The notes below the pieces were generated by a model. That model was not told where the DNA came from. It saw nothing but the letters and a program-made list of their open reading frames with translations, and ran no database searches. From Comamonas antarctica (GTDB lineage Bacteria; Pseudomonadota; Gammaproteobacteria; Burkholderiales; Burkholderiaceae_C), in contig NZ_CP054840.1 of NCBI RefSeq assembly GCF_013363755.1, positions 62,001 to 126,000 on the forward strand: a stretch of 64,000 nt of DNA. The letters run 5' to 3'. Positions 17,306 to 26,137 of this stretch are shown piece by piece. Made by a program: the position numbers and the translations under genes. Positions within the stretch are counted from its first letter, which is position 1. Each line of letters opens with the position of its first letter.

Positions 17306-20300
17306 TCAGTGCGTCACAGCGCTGCGCTGCGAGGTCTCTCCCGCCACCCGCGCCGGTGCGCGCCATTGCGCCATCAACTCCTTGCGCTTGGCGCGCGCGG
17401 CCTCGAGGTGGCGTTCCTTGACGTGGCCGTAGCCGCGGATGCCTTCGGGCAGGCTGGCGATCTCCACCGCCAGCGCCAGGCGCTCTGCGCTCAGCCCCTG
17501 CAGCAGCTCGGCGATGTCGGCCCGGTATTCCTCGATCAGCGCGCGCTCCATGCGGCGCTCCGCGGTGTAGCCGAACACATCGAAGGGCGTGCCGCGCAGC
17601 CCGCGCAGCCGGGTCAGCACGCCAAACGCATTGCGCACCCAGGGGCCGAAGGCCTTCTTGCGCAGATGGCCCTGGTCGTCCTTTTGCGACAGCAGCGGCG
17701 GTGCCATGTGGTGCACCAGCTTGAAGTCGCCCTCGAACATCTGGCCGAGCTTGGCCGTGAAGGCCGGGTCGGTATGCAGCCGTGCGACTTCGTACTCGTC
17801 CTTGTAGGCCATCAGTTTGAACAGGTAGCGCGCCACGGCTTCGGACAGGCGCGTGCCCTTGCCCAGCGGCTGCTCGGCGGCTTCGACCTGGGCCACCAGC
17901 GCGCGGTAGCGGTCGGCATAGCCGGCATTCTGGTAGCCGGTGAGGAATTCCACGCGCCGGGCGACGATCTCGGCCAGCGCCGGCTTCTTGGCGAAGTGGA
18001 TGACCTGGCTGGCCTGGTACAGCGCCTGCACTTCGGCCAGGTCATGGGCGCAGCGGCGGCCCCATTCGAACGCCGCCTTGTTGTTCTCGACCTGCACGCC
18101 GTTGAGCTCCATGGAGCGCATCAGCGCCGCATGCGACAGCGGCACGCGGCCCTTCTGCCAGGCATAGCCCAGCAGCAGCGGGTTGGTGTAGATGCTGTCG
18201 CCCAGCAGCTGCACGGCGGCCTGCTCGGCATCGAAGCTTCCGACCAGGCCGGTGCCGACCGCGCCCTCGATGGCGCTGGCGCAGCTGCCGCCGGGGAACT
18301 GCCAGTCCGGGTTGTGCACGAACGCCGCCGTGGGCGTGGCATGGTCGTTGAGCGCGACGAAGGTGCGGCCCGGCTGCATCACGGCCAGCGTCGACTTGTG
18401 CGCCGCGACGATCGGGTCGCAGCCGATCACCAGGTCGGCCTTGGCGGTATCGACCTTGGTGGTGTAGATGGCCTCGGGGCGCTGCGCGATCTGGATGTGG
18501 CTCCAGGTCGCTCCGCCCTTTTGCGCCAGGCCGCCCGCGTCCTGCGTGACCACGCCCTTGCCGTCGAGGTGGGCGGCCATGCCCAGCAGCGAGCCGATGG
18601 TGATGACCCCCGTGCCGCCCACGCCGCCGACCACGATGCCCCAGGCGCTCTCGGCCAGCGGCAGCACCGGTTCGGGCAGCGGCGCCAGCAGCTCGAGCTG
18701 GCCCTTCTTTTCCTTCTTGGCTTTCTTCAGCGTGCCGCCTTCGACCGTGACGAAGCTCGGGCAGAAGCCCTTGAGGCAGGAGAAGTCCTTGTTGCAGGTG
18801 TTCTGGTTGATGCGGCGCTTGCGACCGAACTCGGTTTCGACGGGCTCGACCGAGAGGCAGTTGGACTGCACCGAGCAGTCGCCGCAGCCTTCGCAGACCA
18901 GTTCGTTGATGACCACCACGCGGTCGGGCGTGGCCATGGTGCCGCGCTTGCGGCGGCGGCGCTTCTCGGTGGCGCAGGTCTGGTCGTAGATCAGCGCGGT
19001 GCAGCCGGGCATGGCGCGCAGTTCGCGCTGGATGCGGTCGAGCTCGTCGCGGTGGAATACCTCGACGCCGTGGGGCAGGTCGTCCAGCAGCTCGGGATGG
19101 CCGGCGCGCGCGGCGCTGCCCTTGACGTGGTGGGTGCGGCCTTCGTATTTGGACGGATCATCGGTGACCACGACCAGCTTCACGATGCCTTCGGCGCGCA
19201 GGCTGTGCGCGATCTGCGCCACCGAATGGCCCTCGGGGCGCTCGCCGACCTGCTGGCCGCCGGTCATGGCGACCGCGTCGTTGTAGAGGATCTTGTAGGT
19301 GATGTTGACGCCGGCCGCGATGCTCTGGCGGATGGCCAGCAGGCCGCTGTGGAAGTAGGTGCCGTCGCCGAGGTTGGCGAACACATGCCCCTCGGTGGTG
19401 AACGGCTGCTGGCCCACCCAGGTCACGCCCTCGCCGCCCATCTGGGTGAAGGTCGAGGTGTTGCGGTCGGGCATCCAGTTGACCATGTAGTGGCAGCCGA
19501 TGCCCGCCACCGCGCGCGAGCCTTCGGGCACGCGCGTGCTGGTGTTGTGCGGACAGCCGCTGCAGAACCAGGGCTGGCGCTCGCCGGTTTCGGCCAGCGG
19601 CGCGGCCAGCGCGCGCTCGCGCGCATCGATGACCGCCAGGCGCTGGTTCATGCGCGCAACGATGTCTTCGGGCACGCCGAGCTTGGTGAGGCGCTTGGCA
19701 ATGGCCTTGGCGATGATGGCCGGCGTGAGGTCGGCCTTGGCGCGCAGCAGCCAGTTCTGGCTCGGGTTGGGCTGGCTCCATTCGCCGCCCGAGGTATCGC
19801 CTTCGCCTTCGTCGAACTTGCCCAGCACGTTCGGGCGCACGTCGCTGCGCCAGTTGTAGAGCTCTTCCTTGATCTGGTACTCGATGACCTGGCGCTTTTC
19901 CTCCACCACCAGGATTTCCTGCAGGCCGCGCGCGAATTCGCGCGTGATCGTGGCTTCGAGCGGCCAGACCACGTTGACCTTGTGCACGCGGATACCGAGC
20001 TGGCGGCAGACGTCATCGTCCAGCCCCAGGTCGACCAGCGCCTGGCGCATGTCGTTATAGGCCTTGCCGCTGGCAATCAGGCCGAAGCGGTCATGCGGGC
20101 CCTCGACCACGTTGTAGTTGAGTCGGTTGGCGCGCACATAGGCCAGCGCGGCATACCACTTGTAATCCATCATGCGCGCTTCCTGCTCCAGCGGCGCATC
20201 GGGCCAGCGGATGTGCAGGCCGCCGGGCGGCATCACGAAATCCTCGGGCAGCACGATCTTCACGCGATCCGGATCGATCGAGACGCTGGACGAGGACTCG

Positions 20301-20950
20301 ACCACCTCCTGGATGGTCTTCATGCCGGACCACAGGCCCGAGAAGCGGCTCATGGCAATGCCATGCAAGCCCATGTCGAGGATGTCCTGCACGCTGCTGG
20401 GAAAGAACACCGGCGTGCTGCAGGCCTTGAAGATGTGGTCGCTCTGGTGCGCGGCGGTGCTGCTCTTGCTGATGTGGTCGTCGCCGGCAATCGCCAGCAC
20501 GCCGCCATGCTGTGCCGTGCCGGCCATGTTGGCGTGCTTGAACACGTCGGAGCAGCGGTCCACGCCCGGACCCTTGCCGTACCAGATGCCGAACACGCCG
20601 TCGAACTTCTTCTTGTCGGGGTAGAGGTCGAGCTGCTGCGTGCCCCAGACGGCGGTGGCGCCCAGTTCCTCGTTGACGCCGGGCTGGAACACGATGTCGT
20701 GCTGCGCGAGGTGCTTGCGCGCGGCCCACAGCGCCTGGTCATAGGTGCCCAGTGGCGAGCCGCGGTAGCCGCTGATGAAGCCCGCGGTGCGCAGGCCGGC
20801 GGCGGCATCGCGCTGCTGCTGCAGCATCGGCAGGCGCACCAGCGCCTGCACTCCGCTCATGAAGGCGCGGCCCTGGGGCAGCACGTATTTGTCGTCGAGG
20901 GTGACGGTTTCGAGCGCGCGTCGCAGGTGCTCGGGCAGGGGGGCATTCAT
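17306..20950 (-). CDS. Indolepyruvate ferredoxin oxidoreductase, fused alpha-gamma type
   Basis: A 1214-residue thiamine-diphosphate/iron-sulfur enzyme that oxidatively decarboxylates arylpyruvates (from aromatic amino acids) to acyl-CoA. The pyruvate-oxidoreductase-like domain is N-terminal (GYRGSPLGTYD at about 60). The TPP domain (about 470-600) shows GIGCHYMVNWMPDR and NLGDGTYFHSG. A cysteine cluster (EGCGDCSVQSNCLSVEP, then CNKDFSCLKGFC) at about 660-725 marks Fe-S binding. The C-terminal gamma domain has GVGGTGVITIGSLLG. It is divergent from an Lrp-type regulator, which probably controls it in response to amino acids. The single-polypeptide form is typical of Burkholderiales. Confidence 0.93.
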   Translation of the reverse strand: MNAPLPEHLRRALETVTLDDKYVLPQGRAFMSGVQALVRLPMLQQQRDAAAGLRTAGFISGYRGSPLGTYDQALWAARKHLAQHDIVFQPGVNEELGATAVWGTQQLDLYPDKKKFDGVFGIWYGKGPGVDRCSDVFKHANMAGTAQHGGVLAIAGDDHISKSSTAAHQSDHIFKACSTPVFFPSSVQDILDMGLHGIAMSRFSGLWSGMKTIQEVVESSSSVSIDPDRVKIVLPEDFVMPPGGLHIRWPDAPLEQEARMMDYKWYAALAYVRANRLNYNVVEGPHDRFGLIASGKAYNDMRQALVDLGLDDDVCRQLGIRVHKVNVVWPLEATITREFARGLQEILVVEEKRQVIEYQIKEELYNWRSDVRPNVLGKFDEGEGDTSGGEWSQPNPSQNWLLRAKADLTPAIIAKAIAKRLTKLGVPEDIVARMNQRLAVIDARERALAAPLAETGERQPWFCSGCPHNTSTRVPEGSRAVAGIGCHYMVNWMPDRNTSTFTQMGGEGVTWVGQQPFTTEGHVFANLGDGTYFHSGLLAIRQSIAAGVNITYKILYNDAVAMTGGQQVGERPEGHSVAQIAHSLRAEGIVKLVVVTDDPSKYEGRTHHVKGSAARAGHPELLDDLPHGVEVFHRDELDRIQRELRAMPGCTALIYDQTCATEKRRRRKRGTMATPDRVVVINELVCEGCGDCSVQSNCLSVEPVETEFGRKRRINQNTCNKDFSCLKGFCPSFVTVEGGTLKKAKKEKKGQLELLAPLPEPVLPLAESAWGIVVGGVGGTGVITIGSLLGMAAHLDGKGVVTQDAGGLAQKGGATWSHIQIAQRPEAIYTTKVDTAKADLVIGCDPIVAAHKSTLAVMQPGRTFVALNDHATPTAAFVHNPDWQFPGGSCASAIEGAVGTGLVGSFDAEQAAVQLLGDSIYTNPLLLGYAWQKGRVPLSHAALMRSMELNGVQVENNKAAFEWGRRCAHDLAEVQALYQASQVIHFAKKPALAEIVARRVEFLTGYQNAGYADRYRALVAQVEAAEQPLGKGTRLSEAVARYLFKLMAYKDEYEVARLHTDPAFTAKLGQMFEGDFKLVHHMAPPLLSQKDDQGHLRKKAFGPWVRNAFGVLTRLRGLRGTPFDVFGYTAERRMERALIEEYRADIAELLQGLSAERLALAVEIASLPEGIRGYGHVKERHLEAARAKRKELMAQWRAPARVAGETSQRSAVTH

Positions 20951-21028
20951 CGTGTTGTCTCCATCGGTATGGAATTGCCATGGACGGCAGCTTTTTGAGC
21001 TTTTATGTCAGTCCAGTGTATTCCTGTG

Positions 21029-21075
21029 CTGAGGATAAGTGATTGCTTTATTTGCGCTGTTTTGGCTATCCTCAG
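21029..21075. promoter_or_regulatory. Long inverted repeat in the divergent oxidoreductase-Lrp promoter region
   Basis: CTGAGGATA (21029-21037) and TATCCTCAG (21067-21075) are perfect 9-bp inverted arms separated by 29 bases. The pair lies between the oxidoreductase start (20950) and the regulator start (21104). Symmetric half-sites are expected for an octameric Lrp-type protein binding its own and its target promoter. Binding is inferred. Confidence 0.5.
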
Positions 21076-21103
21076 AAAGATTCTTGCTCAGGAGTGGGTA
21101 ATT

Positions 21104-21607
21104 TTGGATACTTTGGACAAATTCGACGTGGCCATCCTCACGCAGCTGCAGGCCGATGCGCGCCTGACCAACGCCGAGCTCGCCCAGCGCGTGGGCCTGT
21201 CGGCCGCGCCCTGCTGGCGCCGCGTGCGCGCGCTCGAGGAGGCGGGCTTCATCAAGGGTTACCACGCCGAGATCGACCGGCACCGGATCGGCCTGGGCGT
21301 GCTGGCCTTCGTGCGCCTGGACGTGGTGCGCACCTCCGGGCCGCTGACGCTCGAGACCGAGGAGGCGATCCGCAAGATCCCCGAAGTGGTGTCCTGCCAC
21401 TACATCAGCGGCTCGGGCACCTTCGAGTTGCAGGTGGTGACGCGCGACCTGGACAGCTTTGCGCAGTTCGCGCGCAACGTGCTGCTGAACCTGCCCAACG
21501 TCAAGGACGTGCAGACCAGCTTTTCGCTCGGCGAGATCAAGGCCAGCGCCGCGCTGCCGCTCGCGCATCTGCTGCGCCCGGGGCAGGGCAATGGCTACAA
21601 CCGGTAA
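21104..21607 (+). CDS. Lrp/AsnC-family transcriptional regulator
   Basis: A 167-residue regulator. I chose the TTG at 21104 because CAGGAG lies 9 bases upstream and the product then starts MDTLDKFDVAIL, the family norm; a longer ATG frame would add residues that no relative has. The helix-turn-helix is at about 10-60 (NAELAQRVGLSAAPCWRRVRALEEAGFI), and the ligand-binding RAM domain at about 70-150. Lrp proteins commonly regulate the divergent amino-acid catabolism gene, here the indolepyruvate oxidoreductase. Confidence 0.9.
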   Translation: MDTLDKFDVAILTQLQADARLTNAELAQRVGLSAAPCWRRVRALEEAGFIKGYHAEIDRHRIGLGVLAFVRLDVVRTSGPLTLETEEAIRKIPEVVSCHYISGSGTFELQVVTRDLDSFAQFARNVLLNLPNVKDVQTSFSLGEIKASAALPLAHLLRPGQGNGYNR

Positions 21608-23413
21608 ATGAAACGAAGCCGGGCAAGCAAAAAACCCGCTTTGCCCGCAGAATCCGGTGACATGCCAGAAGAGATATCGCCACCATCGCCCCCGCTCCCG
21701 CAAATGCAATCCGGCCATGCCTCGGGCCCGCCAGGGGGGGCGCATCGCGAGGCGCTGCTCGAAGACCCGTCGCGCATGGCCGATGCCGACCGCGCCAGCG
21801 CCCAGGCGTCCGCGAGCCAGGCCGCGCAGTCCAAGGCGGCGCAGGCGGTCTGGGCACCGCTGACCCAGCCCACGTTCCGCATGCTGTGGCTGGTCTGGGT
21901 CGCGGCCAACACCTGCATGTGGATGAACGACGTGGCCGCAGCCTGGCTGATGACCTCGCTCACCACCTCGCCGGTGCTGGTGGCGCTGGTGCAGTCGGCG
22001 TCGACGCTGCCGGTGTTCCTGCTGGGCCTGCCCAGCGGCGCGCTGGCCGACATCCTCGACCGGCGGCGCTATTTCATCGTCACCCAGTTCTGGGTCGCAG
22101 CCGTGGCCGTCGTGCTGTGCCTGGCCGTGCTGTCGGGCTACATGACGCCCTATCTGCTGCTGGCCCTCACGTTTGCCAACGGCATTGGCCTGGCGATGCG
22201 CTGGCCGGTGTTCTCGGCGCTGATTCCCGAACTGGTGTCCAAGCCGCAGCTGCCCTCGGCCATGGCGCTCAACGCGGTGGCCATGAATGCCTCGCGCATC
22301 ATCGGCCCGCTGGTCGCCGGCGCGATCATCGCCAGCCTGGGCAGCGCCTGGGTGTTCGTGCTCAACGCCACGCTGTCGGTGATCTCGGGTTTCGTGCTGA
22401 TCCGCTGGAAGCGCCAGCATACCGACAGCCCGCTGGGCCGCGAGCGCCTGCCCAGCGCGATGCGCGTCGGCCTGCAGTTCGTGCGCGAGTCGCCGCGCAT
22501 GCGCGCGGTGCTGCTGCGCACCATCTGCTTCTTCTTCCAGACCACGGCCATCATGGCGCTGATGCCCTTGGTCGCGCAGCGACTGCATGCCGGCGGCGAG
22601 GGCGGCGCGAGCACCTTCACGCTGCTGCTGGCCTCGATGGGCGCGGGCGCGATCATCGGCGCGACGCTGCTGCCGCGGCTGCGCCAGGCGCTGCCGCGCG
22701 AGAAGCTGATCCTGACCGGCGTCAGCGCACAGGCGCTGGCCACGATCACCGTGGCGCTGGCGCCGCATCTGGCGGTGGCGGTGATCGCCATGCTGCTGGC
22801 CGGCATCGCGCTGATCTCCACGGCCAACACGCTCGGCGTGGCGGCGCAGATGTCGCTGCCCAACTGGGTGCGCGCGCGCGGCATGTCGATCTACCAGATG
22901 TCCATCATGGGCGGCACGGCGATGGGCGCGGCGCTGTGGGGCCAGGTGGCATCGATCACCACGGTGTCGACCAGCCTGATCATCGCGGCCGTCAGCGGCG
23001 TGGTGGCGATGCTGCTGGTGCAGCGCTTTTCATCCGACCGGCAGATCGAGGAAGACCTGAGCCCGTCGCAGGCCTTCAAGGCGCCCGAGGCGACGATGGC
23101 GCCCGAGGCCGGGCGCGTGGTGGTGACCATCGAGTACATCATCCACCCGGCGCGCGCGCAGGAGTTCCGACAGCTCATGCAGGAAAGCCGGCGCAGCCGC
23201 ATGCGCCAGGGCGCGCGCGGCTGGAGCCTGCTGCACAGCATGAGCCAGCCCGAGCGCTTCGTCGAGCAGATCATCGATGAATCCTGGACCGAGCACCTGC
23301 GCCGCTTCGACCGCGTGACGGCCTACGACGTCTCGCTGCGCGACCGCAAGCTGGCCTTCCACGTGGGCGAAGGGCCGCCGCGCGTCACGCGCTACTTCGC
23401 CGAGTCTTCCTAG
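21608..23413 (+). CDS. MFS_3-family exporter with C-terminal soluble extension
   Basis: A 601-residue major facilitator protein of the EntS/DUF894-like (MFS_3) group. A hydrophilic N-terminus of about 80 residues precedes 12 membrane segments (about 85-480) containing MRWPVFSALIPELV, ALNAVAMNASRIIGPLVAG and GMSIYQMSIMGGTAMGAALWG. The last 100 residues (VVVTIEYIIHPARAQEFRQL ... ESWTEHLRRFDRVT) look like a dimeric alpha-beta barrel of the antibiotic-monooxygenase type. The ATG at 21608 touches the Lrp stop; an ATG at 21662 is an alternative start. The transported compound is unknown. It may be co-transcribed with the Lrp gene. Confidence 0.82.
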   Translation: MKRSRASKKPALPAESGDMPEEISPPSPPLPQMQSGHASGPPGGAHREALLEDPSRMADADRASAQASASQAAQSKAAQAVWAPLTQPTFRMLWLVWVAANTCMWMNDVAAAWLMTSLTTSPVLVALVQSASTLPVFLLGLPSGALADILDRRRYFIVTQFWVAAVAVVLCLAVLSGYMTPYLLLALTFANGIGLAMRWPVFSALIPELVSKPQLPSAMALNAVAMNASRIIGPLVAGAIIASLGSAWVFVLNATLSVISGFVLIRWKRQHTDSPLGRERLPSAMRVGLQFVRESPRMRAVLLRTICFFFQTTAIMALMPLVAQRLHAGGEGGASTFTLLLASMGAGAIIGATLLPRLRQALPREKLILTGVSAQALATITVALAPHLAVAVIAMLLAGIALISTANTLGVAAQMSLPNWVRARGMSIYQMSIMGGTAMGAALWGQVASITTVSTSLIIAAVSGVVAMLLVQRFSSDRQIEEDLSPSQAFKAPEATMAPEAGRVVVTIEYIIHPARAQEFRQLMQESRRSRMRQGARGWSLLHSMSQPERFVEQIIDESWTEHLRRFDRVTAYDVSLRDRKLAFHVGEGPPRVTRYFAESS

Positions 23414-23438
23414 GCCGCAAGGGCCGCTCCCGCACTGC

Positions 23439-24506
23439 TTACATGGCGTGGGGATTGGGAGGGCTGCCCACGAACTCCACGGCTTCGTCATCGCTGCTGG
23501 TGTCGCTGCTGGTGCCATCGCGCGCCGTCTCGGTAACGGCAAGCTGCCGGTTGCGCAGGTGCGTCTCGTACGCATCGAACACGTACCTTGTCAGTTGCTG
23601 GGTTTCCTGCCCGCCCGGCGCGAAGTTGTGCAGTTCCCCCAAGCCACTTTCCAGCAAGGACAGATGGCTGCGCTCGCTCACCAGCGCGTGGAGGTACACG
23701 TGATCGTCCTGTCGATGTGCCAGGTCGTGCGCGGGCGGGACGGCCGGCAGCCGCTCCAGGATGGGCGGTGCGCTCTGGGGCGTGGAGGTGGTGGTCGTCG
23801 TGGTCGTCGGCCGCGCAGGCGTGAGCGTGGCGATGTTGAAGGTCATGGAAAAAGCCGGCATGGCAATGTCGGCCTGGAATCCCACGGAGTCTGGCGTGCC
23901 GGGTATCTCGGGGAGATTGCCCAGCATGCTGGACACGGGTTGGCCCGGCATCGACGGCGGCACCATCGATTCAGGCGGCCGTGGAATCCGCATGACCTGA
24001 TGGATGCTGTCGAACTCCGGTGAAGGAAGGTTCAGCGGCGGATGATTGCCGCCAGGGCTGGACAGCAGCTCGTCGGAATACGAAAAACCGTTGGCCACGA
24101 TGCGTTGCGGATGCGACCCCGCGGGCGGGCTGTTCAGCGGCGTGCCGGCGATATCCCGCATGCCGGGCTGTGTCATGGCGGGCGACGCCAGCGGGTCGTC
24201 CTGCACGCCGGCACGCCGCAGGTGAAGCGGCGAAAAGGTCTCCTGGTCCGAGGGGCGCGCGGCGGGCATGTGCGTGGTGATCTCGATCACCGACGGGCGC
24301 TGTGCCGGGGCAATCATCCACTCCGAGGGCGGGACGGGCTGGCGTGGCGCGATGGTGAACTCCAGTTCCGCAAGGATCGCTCCCTCCAGGTCCAGCCTGT
24401 CGGTGCCGTCAAGATCGTCGCAAGCCCAGGGGTCGAAACGGGCGCCAGGCGCGGCGCGCGGTGCGGCGGGGGGAAGTGCGGTGGAATTGTTGGGATGAAA
24501 AGGCAT
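23439..24506 (-). CDS. Orphan Pro/Ser/Thr-rich protein of unknown function
   Basis: A 355-residue protein that I do not recognise. I chose the ATG at 24506 (MPFHPNNSTALPPAAPRAAP); an in-frame ATG at 24557 would add 17 residues. There is no signal peptide or membrane span. Most of the chain is disorder-prone: repeated P, S, T and M, and a poly-Thr run (PTTTTTTTSTPQ) at about 245-255. A short helical stretch (HDLAHRQDDHVYLHALVSER ... about 270-330) comes late, then an acidic tail (SSDTSSDDEAVEFVG). It stands between two unrelated minus- and plus-strand genes, with an AT-rich upstream gap. Composition resembles secreted effectors, but no secretion signal or regulatory box was found. Confidence 0.6.
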   Translation of the reverse strand: MPFHPNNSTALPPAAPRAAPGARFDPWACDDLDGTDRLDLEGAILAELEFTIAPRQPVPPSEWMIAPAQRPSVIEITTHMPAARPSDQETFSPLHLRRAGVQDDPLASPAMTQPGMRDIAGTPLNSPPAGSHPQRIVANGFSYSDELLSSPGGNHPPLNLPSPEFDSIHQVMRIPRPPESMVPPSMPGQPVSSMLGNLPEIPGTPDSVGFQADIAMPAFSMTFNIATLTPARPTTTTTTTSTPQSAPPILERLPAVPPAHDLAHRQDDHVYLHALVSERSHLSLLESGLGELHNFAPGGQETQQLTRYVFDAYETHLRNRQLAVTETARDGTSSDTSSDDEAVEFVGSPPNPHAM

Positions 24507-24712
24507 GTCGATGGATTGCAGTGAAGGAATGAAATCTGGCCGCCAGGCAGCTTTCATTCTTTGCGCTGCTACATACCCGCGCCGCCAGAAGCGCCCGCGC
24601 CTGTGGGTCGGCGCAAAGGTCGGGGTAGTGTAGTGATTTATCTATCGAAAATGCAAATTAAATAGTATTTGGCTATTTAAGTGTCTTACTGGCGTGGCGT
24701 CGGCATGCATCG
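24507..24712. other. AT-rich intergenic gap upstream of the orphan protein
   Basis: The segment around 24630-24690 (AAATTAAATAGTATTTGGCT and neighbours) is clearly richer in A and T than the surrounding DNA. It follows the mltA stop and precedes the orphan gene on the minus strand, so it may hold that gene's promoter. I find no TTCG-type PIP box pair and no gene in it. Confidence 0.4.
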
Positions 24713-25879
24713 TCAGCGGCTGGCGCCCGGCGTCAGGTGGCGTGGCCAGAAGGTCCACAGCCGCAGGTTCTGCTTGAGCCGGCCCGCGATCTCGCCGGCT
24801 TCGACGCCCCAGCCGGTGAAGTAATCGGCGCGTACCGCACCCAGGATGGCGCTGCCCGTGTCCTGGGCGAACACCATGCGGTTGAGCGCCACCGTCGGAC
24901 CGGGCGTCGACAGCCAGACCGGCGTGCCATAGGGAATGCTCTGGCGGTCCACGGCAATCGAGCGGCCCGGCGTCAGCGGCACGCCCAGCGCGCCCTTGGG
25001 GCCGAACTCCGCATCCAGGCCTTCCAGCGGCTCCTCGCGGAAGAACACATAGCGCGGATTGCTCCACAGCATTTCGTTGACGCGCGCCGGGTTGGCGGCG
25101 ATCCAGGCGCTGATGCCGGGCCAGGTCGCGTCGCGTACCAGGCCCTGGTCGAGCAGCCAGCGGCCCACGCTCTTGTAGGGCTGGTCGTTGGTGCCGCCAT
25201 AGGCCACGCGCACCTGGCGCACCTGGCCGTTGGCTTCGGTCAGCCGCAGCCGGCCCGAGCCCTGGATGTGCAGGATCATGGCATCGACCGGGTCGCGCAG
25301 ATAGGCAATCGCGCGGCCGGCCAATGCCGCCTGGGCTTCGGGCAGGGTGTCGATCTGCTGGCGCGTATACCAGGGCTTGCGCGTGCCGAAGCCCGCGGGC
25401 ACGCGGTACAGCGGAACGTTGTAGCCGTTGCCGGGCAGGCGCGCGGCATCGAGCTGGGGCTCGTAATAGGCGGTCAGCAGGCCGTCGGCGTTGCCGTCGC
25501 CGGCCTCGACGCGGTAGGGCTGGAACTTGGCCTGCATCCAGGCGCGCTGTTCCTCGCCCGAGGCAATGCTCAGGCGCCGCACTTCGCTGCACAGCCCGGC
25601 AAAGGCCGCCGTCGGGCGTTCGCAGTTCTTGACCCAGGCGTTCCAGGCTTCGTGCAGGGCATCGGTTTCAAACCCTGGCAGCTCGCTCCAGGCCACCGGC
25701 TGCCAGCGGCTCTTGGGAAATGCCACCGGCGCGCCGGCCAGCGGCGCGGGGCTGGTGGCATGCGGCTGCAGGTCCGGAATGGGGGAAGGATCGGCCGTGG
25801 CAATGGGGCGTGTGGAACACGCGGCAAGGGTTCCTACAATCAACGCCATTGTCGCAAGGCGCAGGAGGTTGAGATTCAT
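24713..25879 (-). CDS. mltA: Membrane-bound lytic murein transglycosylase A
   Basis: A 388-residue lipoprotein that cleaves peptidoglycan glycan strands with formation of 1,6-anhydromuramic ends. I used the ATG at 25879, which opens a short signal with the lipobox LAAC (MNLNLLRLATMALIVGTLAAC). The MltA core holds LLTAYYEPQLDAARLPG and ILHIQGSGRLRL. The C-terminal 3D domain holds MVFAQDTGSAILGAVRADYF with its conserved Asp residues, including the catalytic one. The start codon overlaps that of the opposite 50-residue ORF. Confidence 0.94.
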   Translation of the reverse strand: MNLNLLRLATMALIVGTLAACSTRPIATADPSPIPDLQPHATSPAPLAGAPVAFPKSRWQPVAWSELPGFETDALHEAWNAWVKNCERPTAAFAGLCSEVRRLSIASGEEQRAWMQAKFQPYRVEAGDGNADGLLTAYYEPQLDAARLPGNGYNVPLYRVPAGFGTRKPWYTRQQIDTLPEAQAALAGRAIAYLRDPVDAMILHIQGSGRLRLTEANGQVRQVRVAYGGTNDQPYKSVGRWLLDQGLVRDATWPGISAWIAANPARVNEMLWSNPRYVFFREEPLEGLDAEFGPKGALGVPLTPGRSIAVDRQSIPYGTPVWLSTPGPTVALNRMVFAQDTGSAILGAVRADYFTGWGVEAGEIAGRLKQNLRLWTFWPRHLTPGASR

Positions 25880-26030
25880 GGGACTGATTTTGCTTGAAGC
25901 GTTGCTGGCATTGGTCGTTTTGATCGCTATTGTCTGGTGGACCATGTTTTCCGGGCGCACGCGCGGGGAACTCAAGCCCCCGGCGTCTGCGGCCGATGAC
26001 GCCGCCCCGCCCCGGCAGCCGCCGCCCTGA
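25878..26030 (+). CDS. Small predicted membrane protein (50 residues)
   Basis: ATG at 25878 follows AGGAGG with 9-base spacing, an unusually good ribosome site. The product has one hydrophobic span (LILLEALLALVVLIAIVWWTM in part, residues 3-23). A short tail follows, with GRTRGELKPP and a Pro/Ala-rich end. It is divergent from mltA, and their start codons share two bases. I do not know the function; the single-span architecture suggests a small membrane anchor or assembly factor. The ribosome site is the main evidence that it is real. Confidence 0.55.
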   Translation: MGLILLEALLALVVLIAIVWWTMFSGRTRGELKPPASAADDAAPPRQPPP

Positions 26031-26137
26031 TATCGCGTCTGTCCTACGGAAGTGCCCGGACAGGGCTGTTACGCTGGCTGCCACCAGCTCCCGGGCACAT
26101 GCCATCAGAGCACCAATCATTCAAGAAGGAGTCCACT

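Noticed and set aside
17207..20998. A 1263-codon open frame on the plus strand opposite the indolepyruvate oxidoreductase
   Set aside because: It is the antisense reading of a high-GC gene. It has Arg/His/Ala/Gly-rich composition, no family motif, and the opposite frame is a complete enzyme.
22150..22884. Minus-strand frame inside the MFS gene
   Set aside because: A Ser/Arg-rich shadow of the membrane protein, with no start signal.
24507..24712. PIP-box or Hrp-box promoter for the orphan protein
   Set aside because: I looked for paired TTCG-type sites on the minus strand and found only one partial match, so a type III regulon cannot be claimed.
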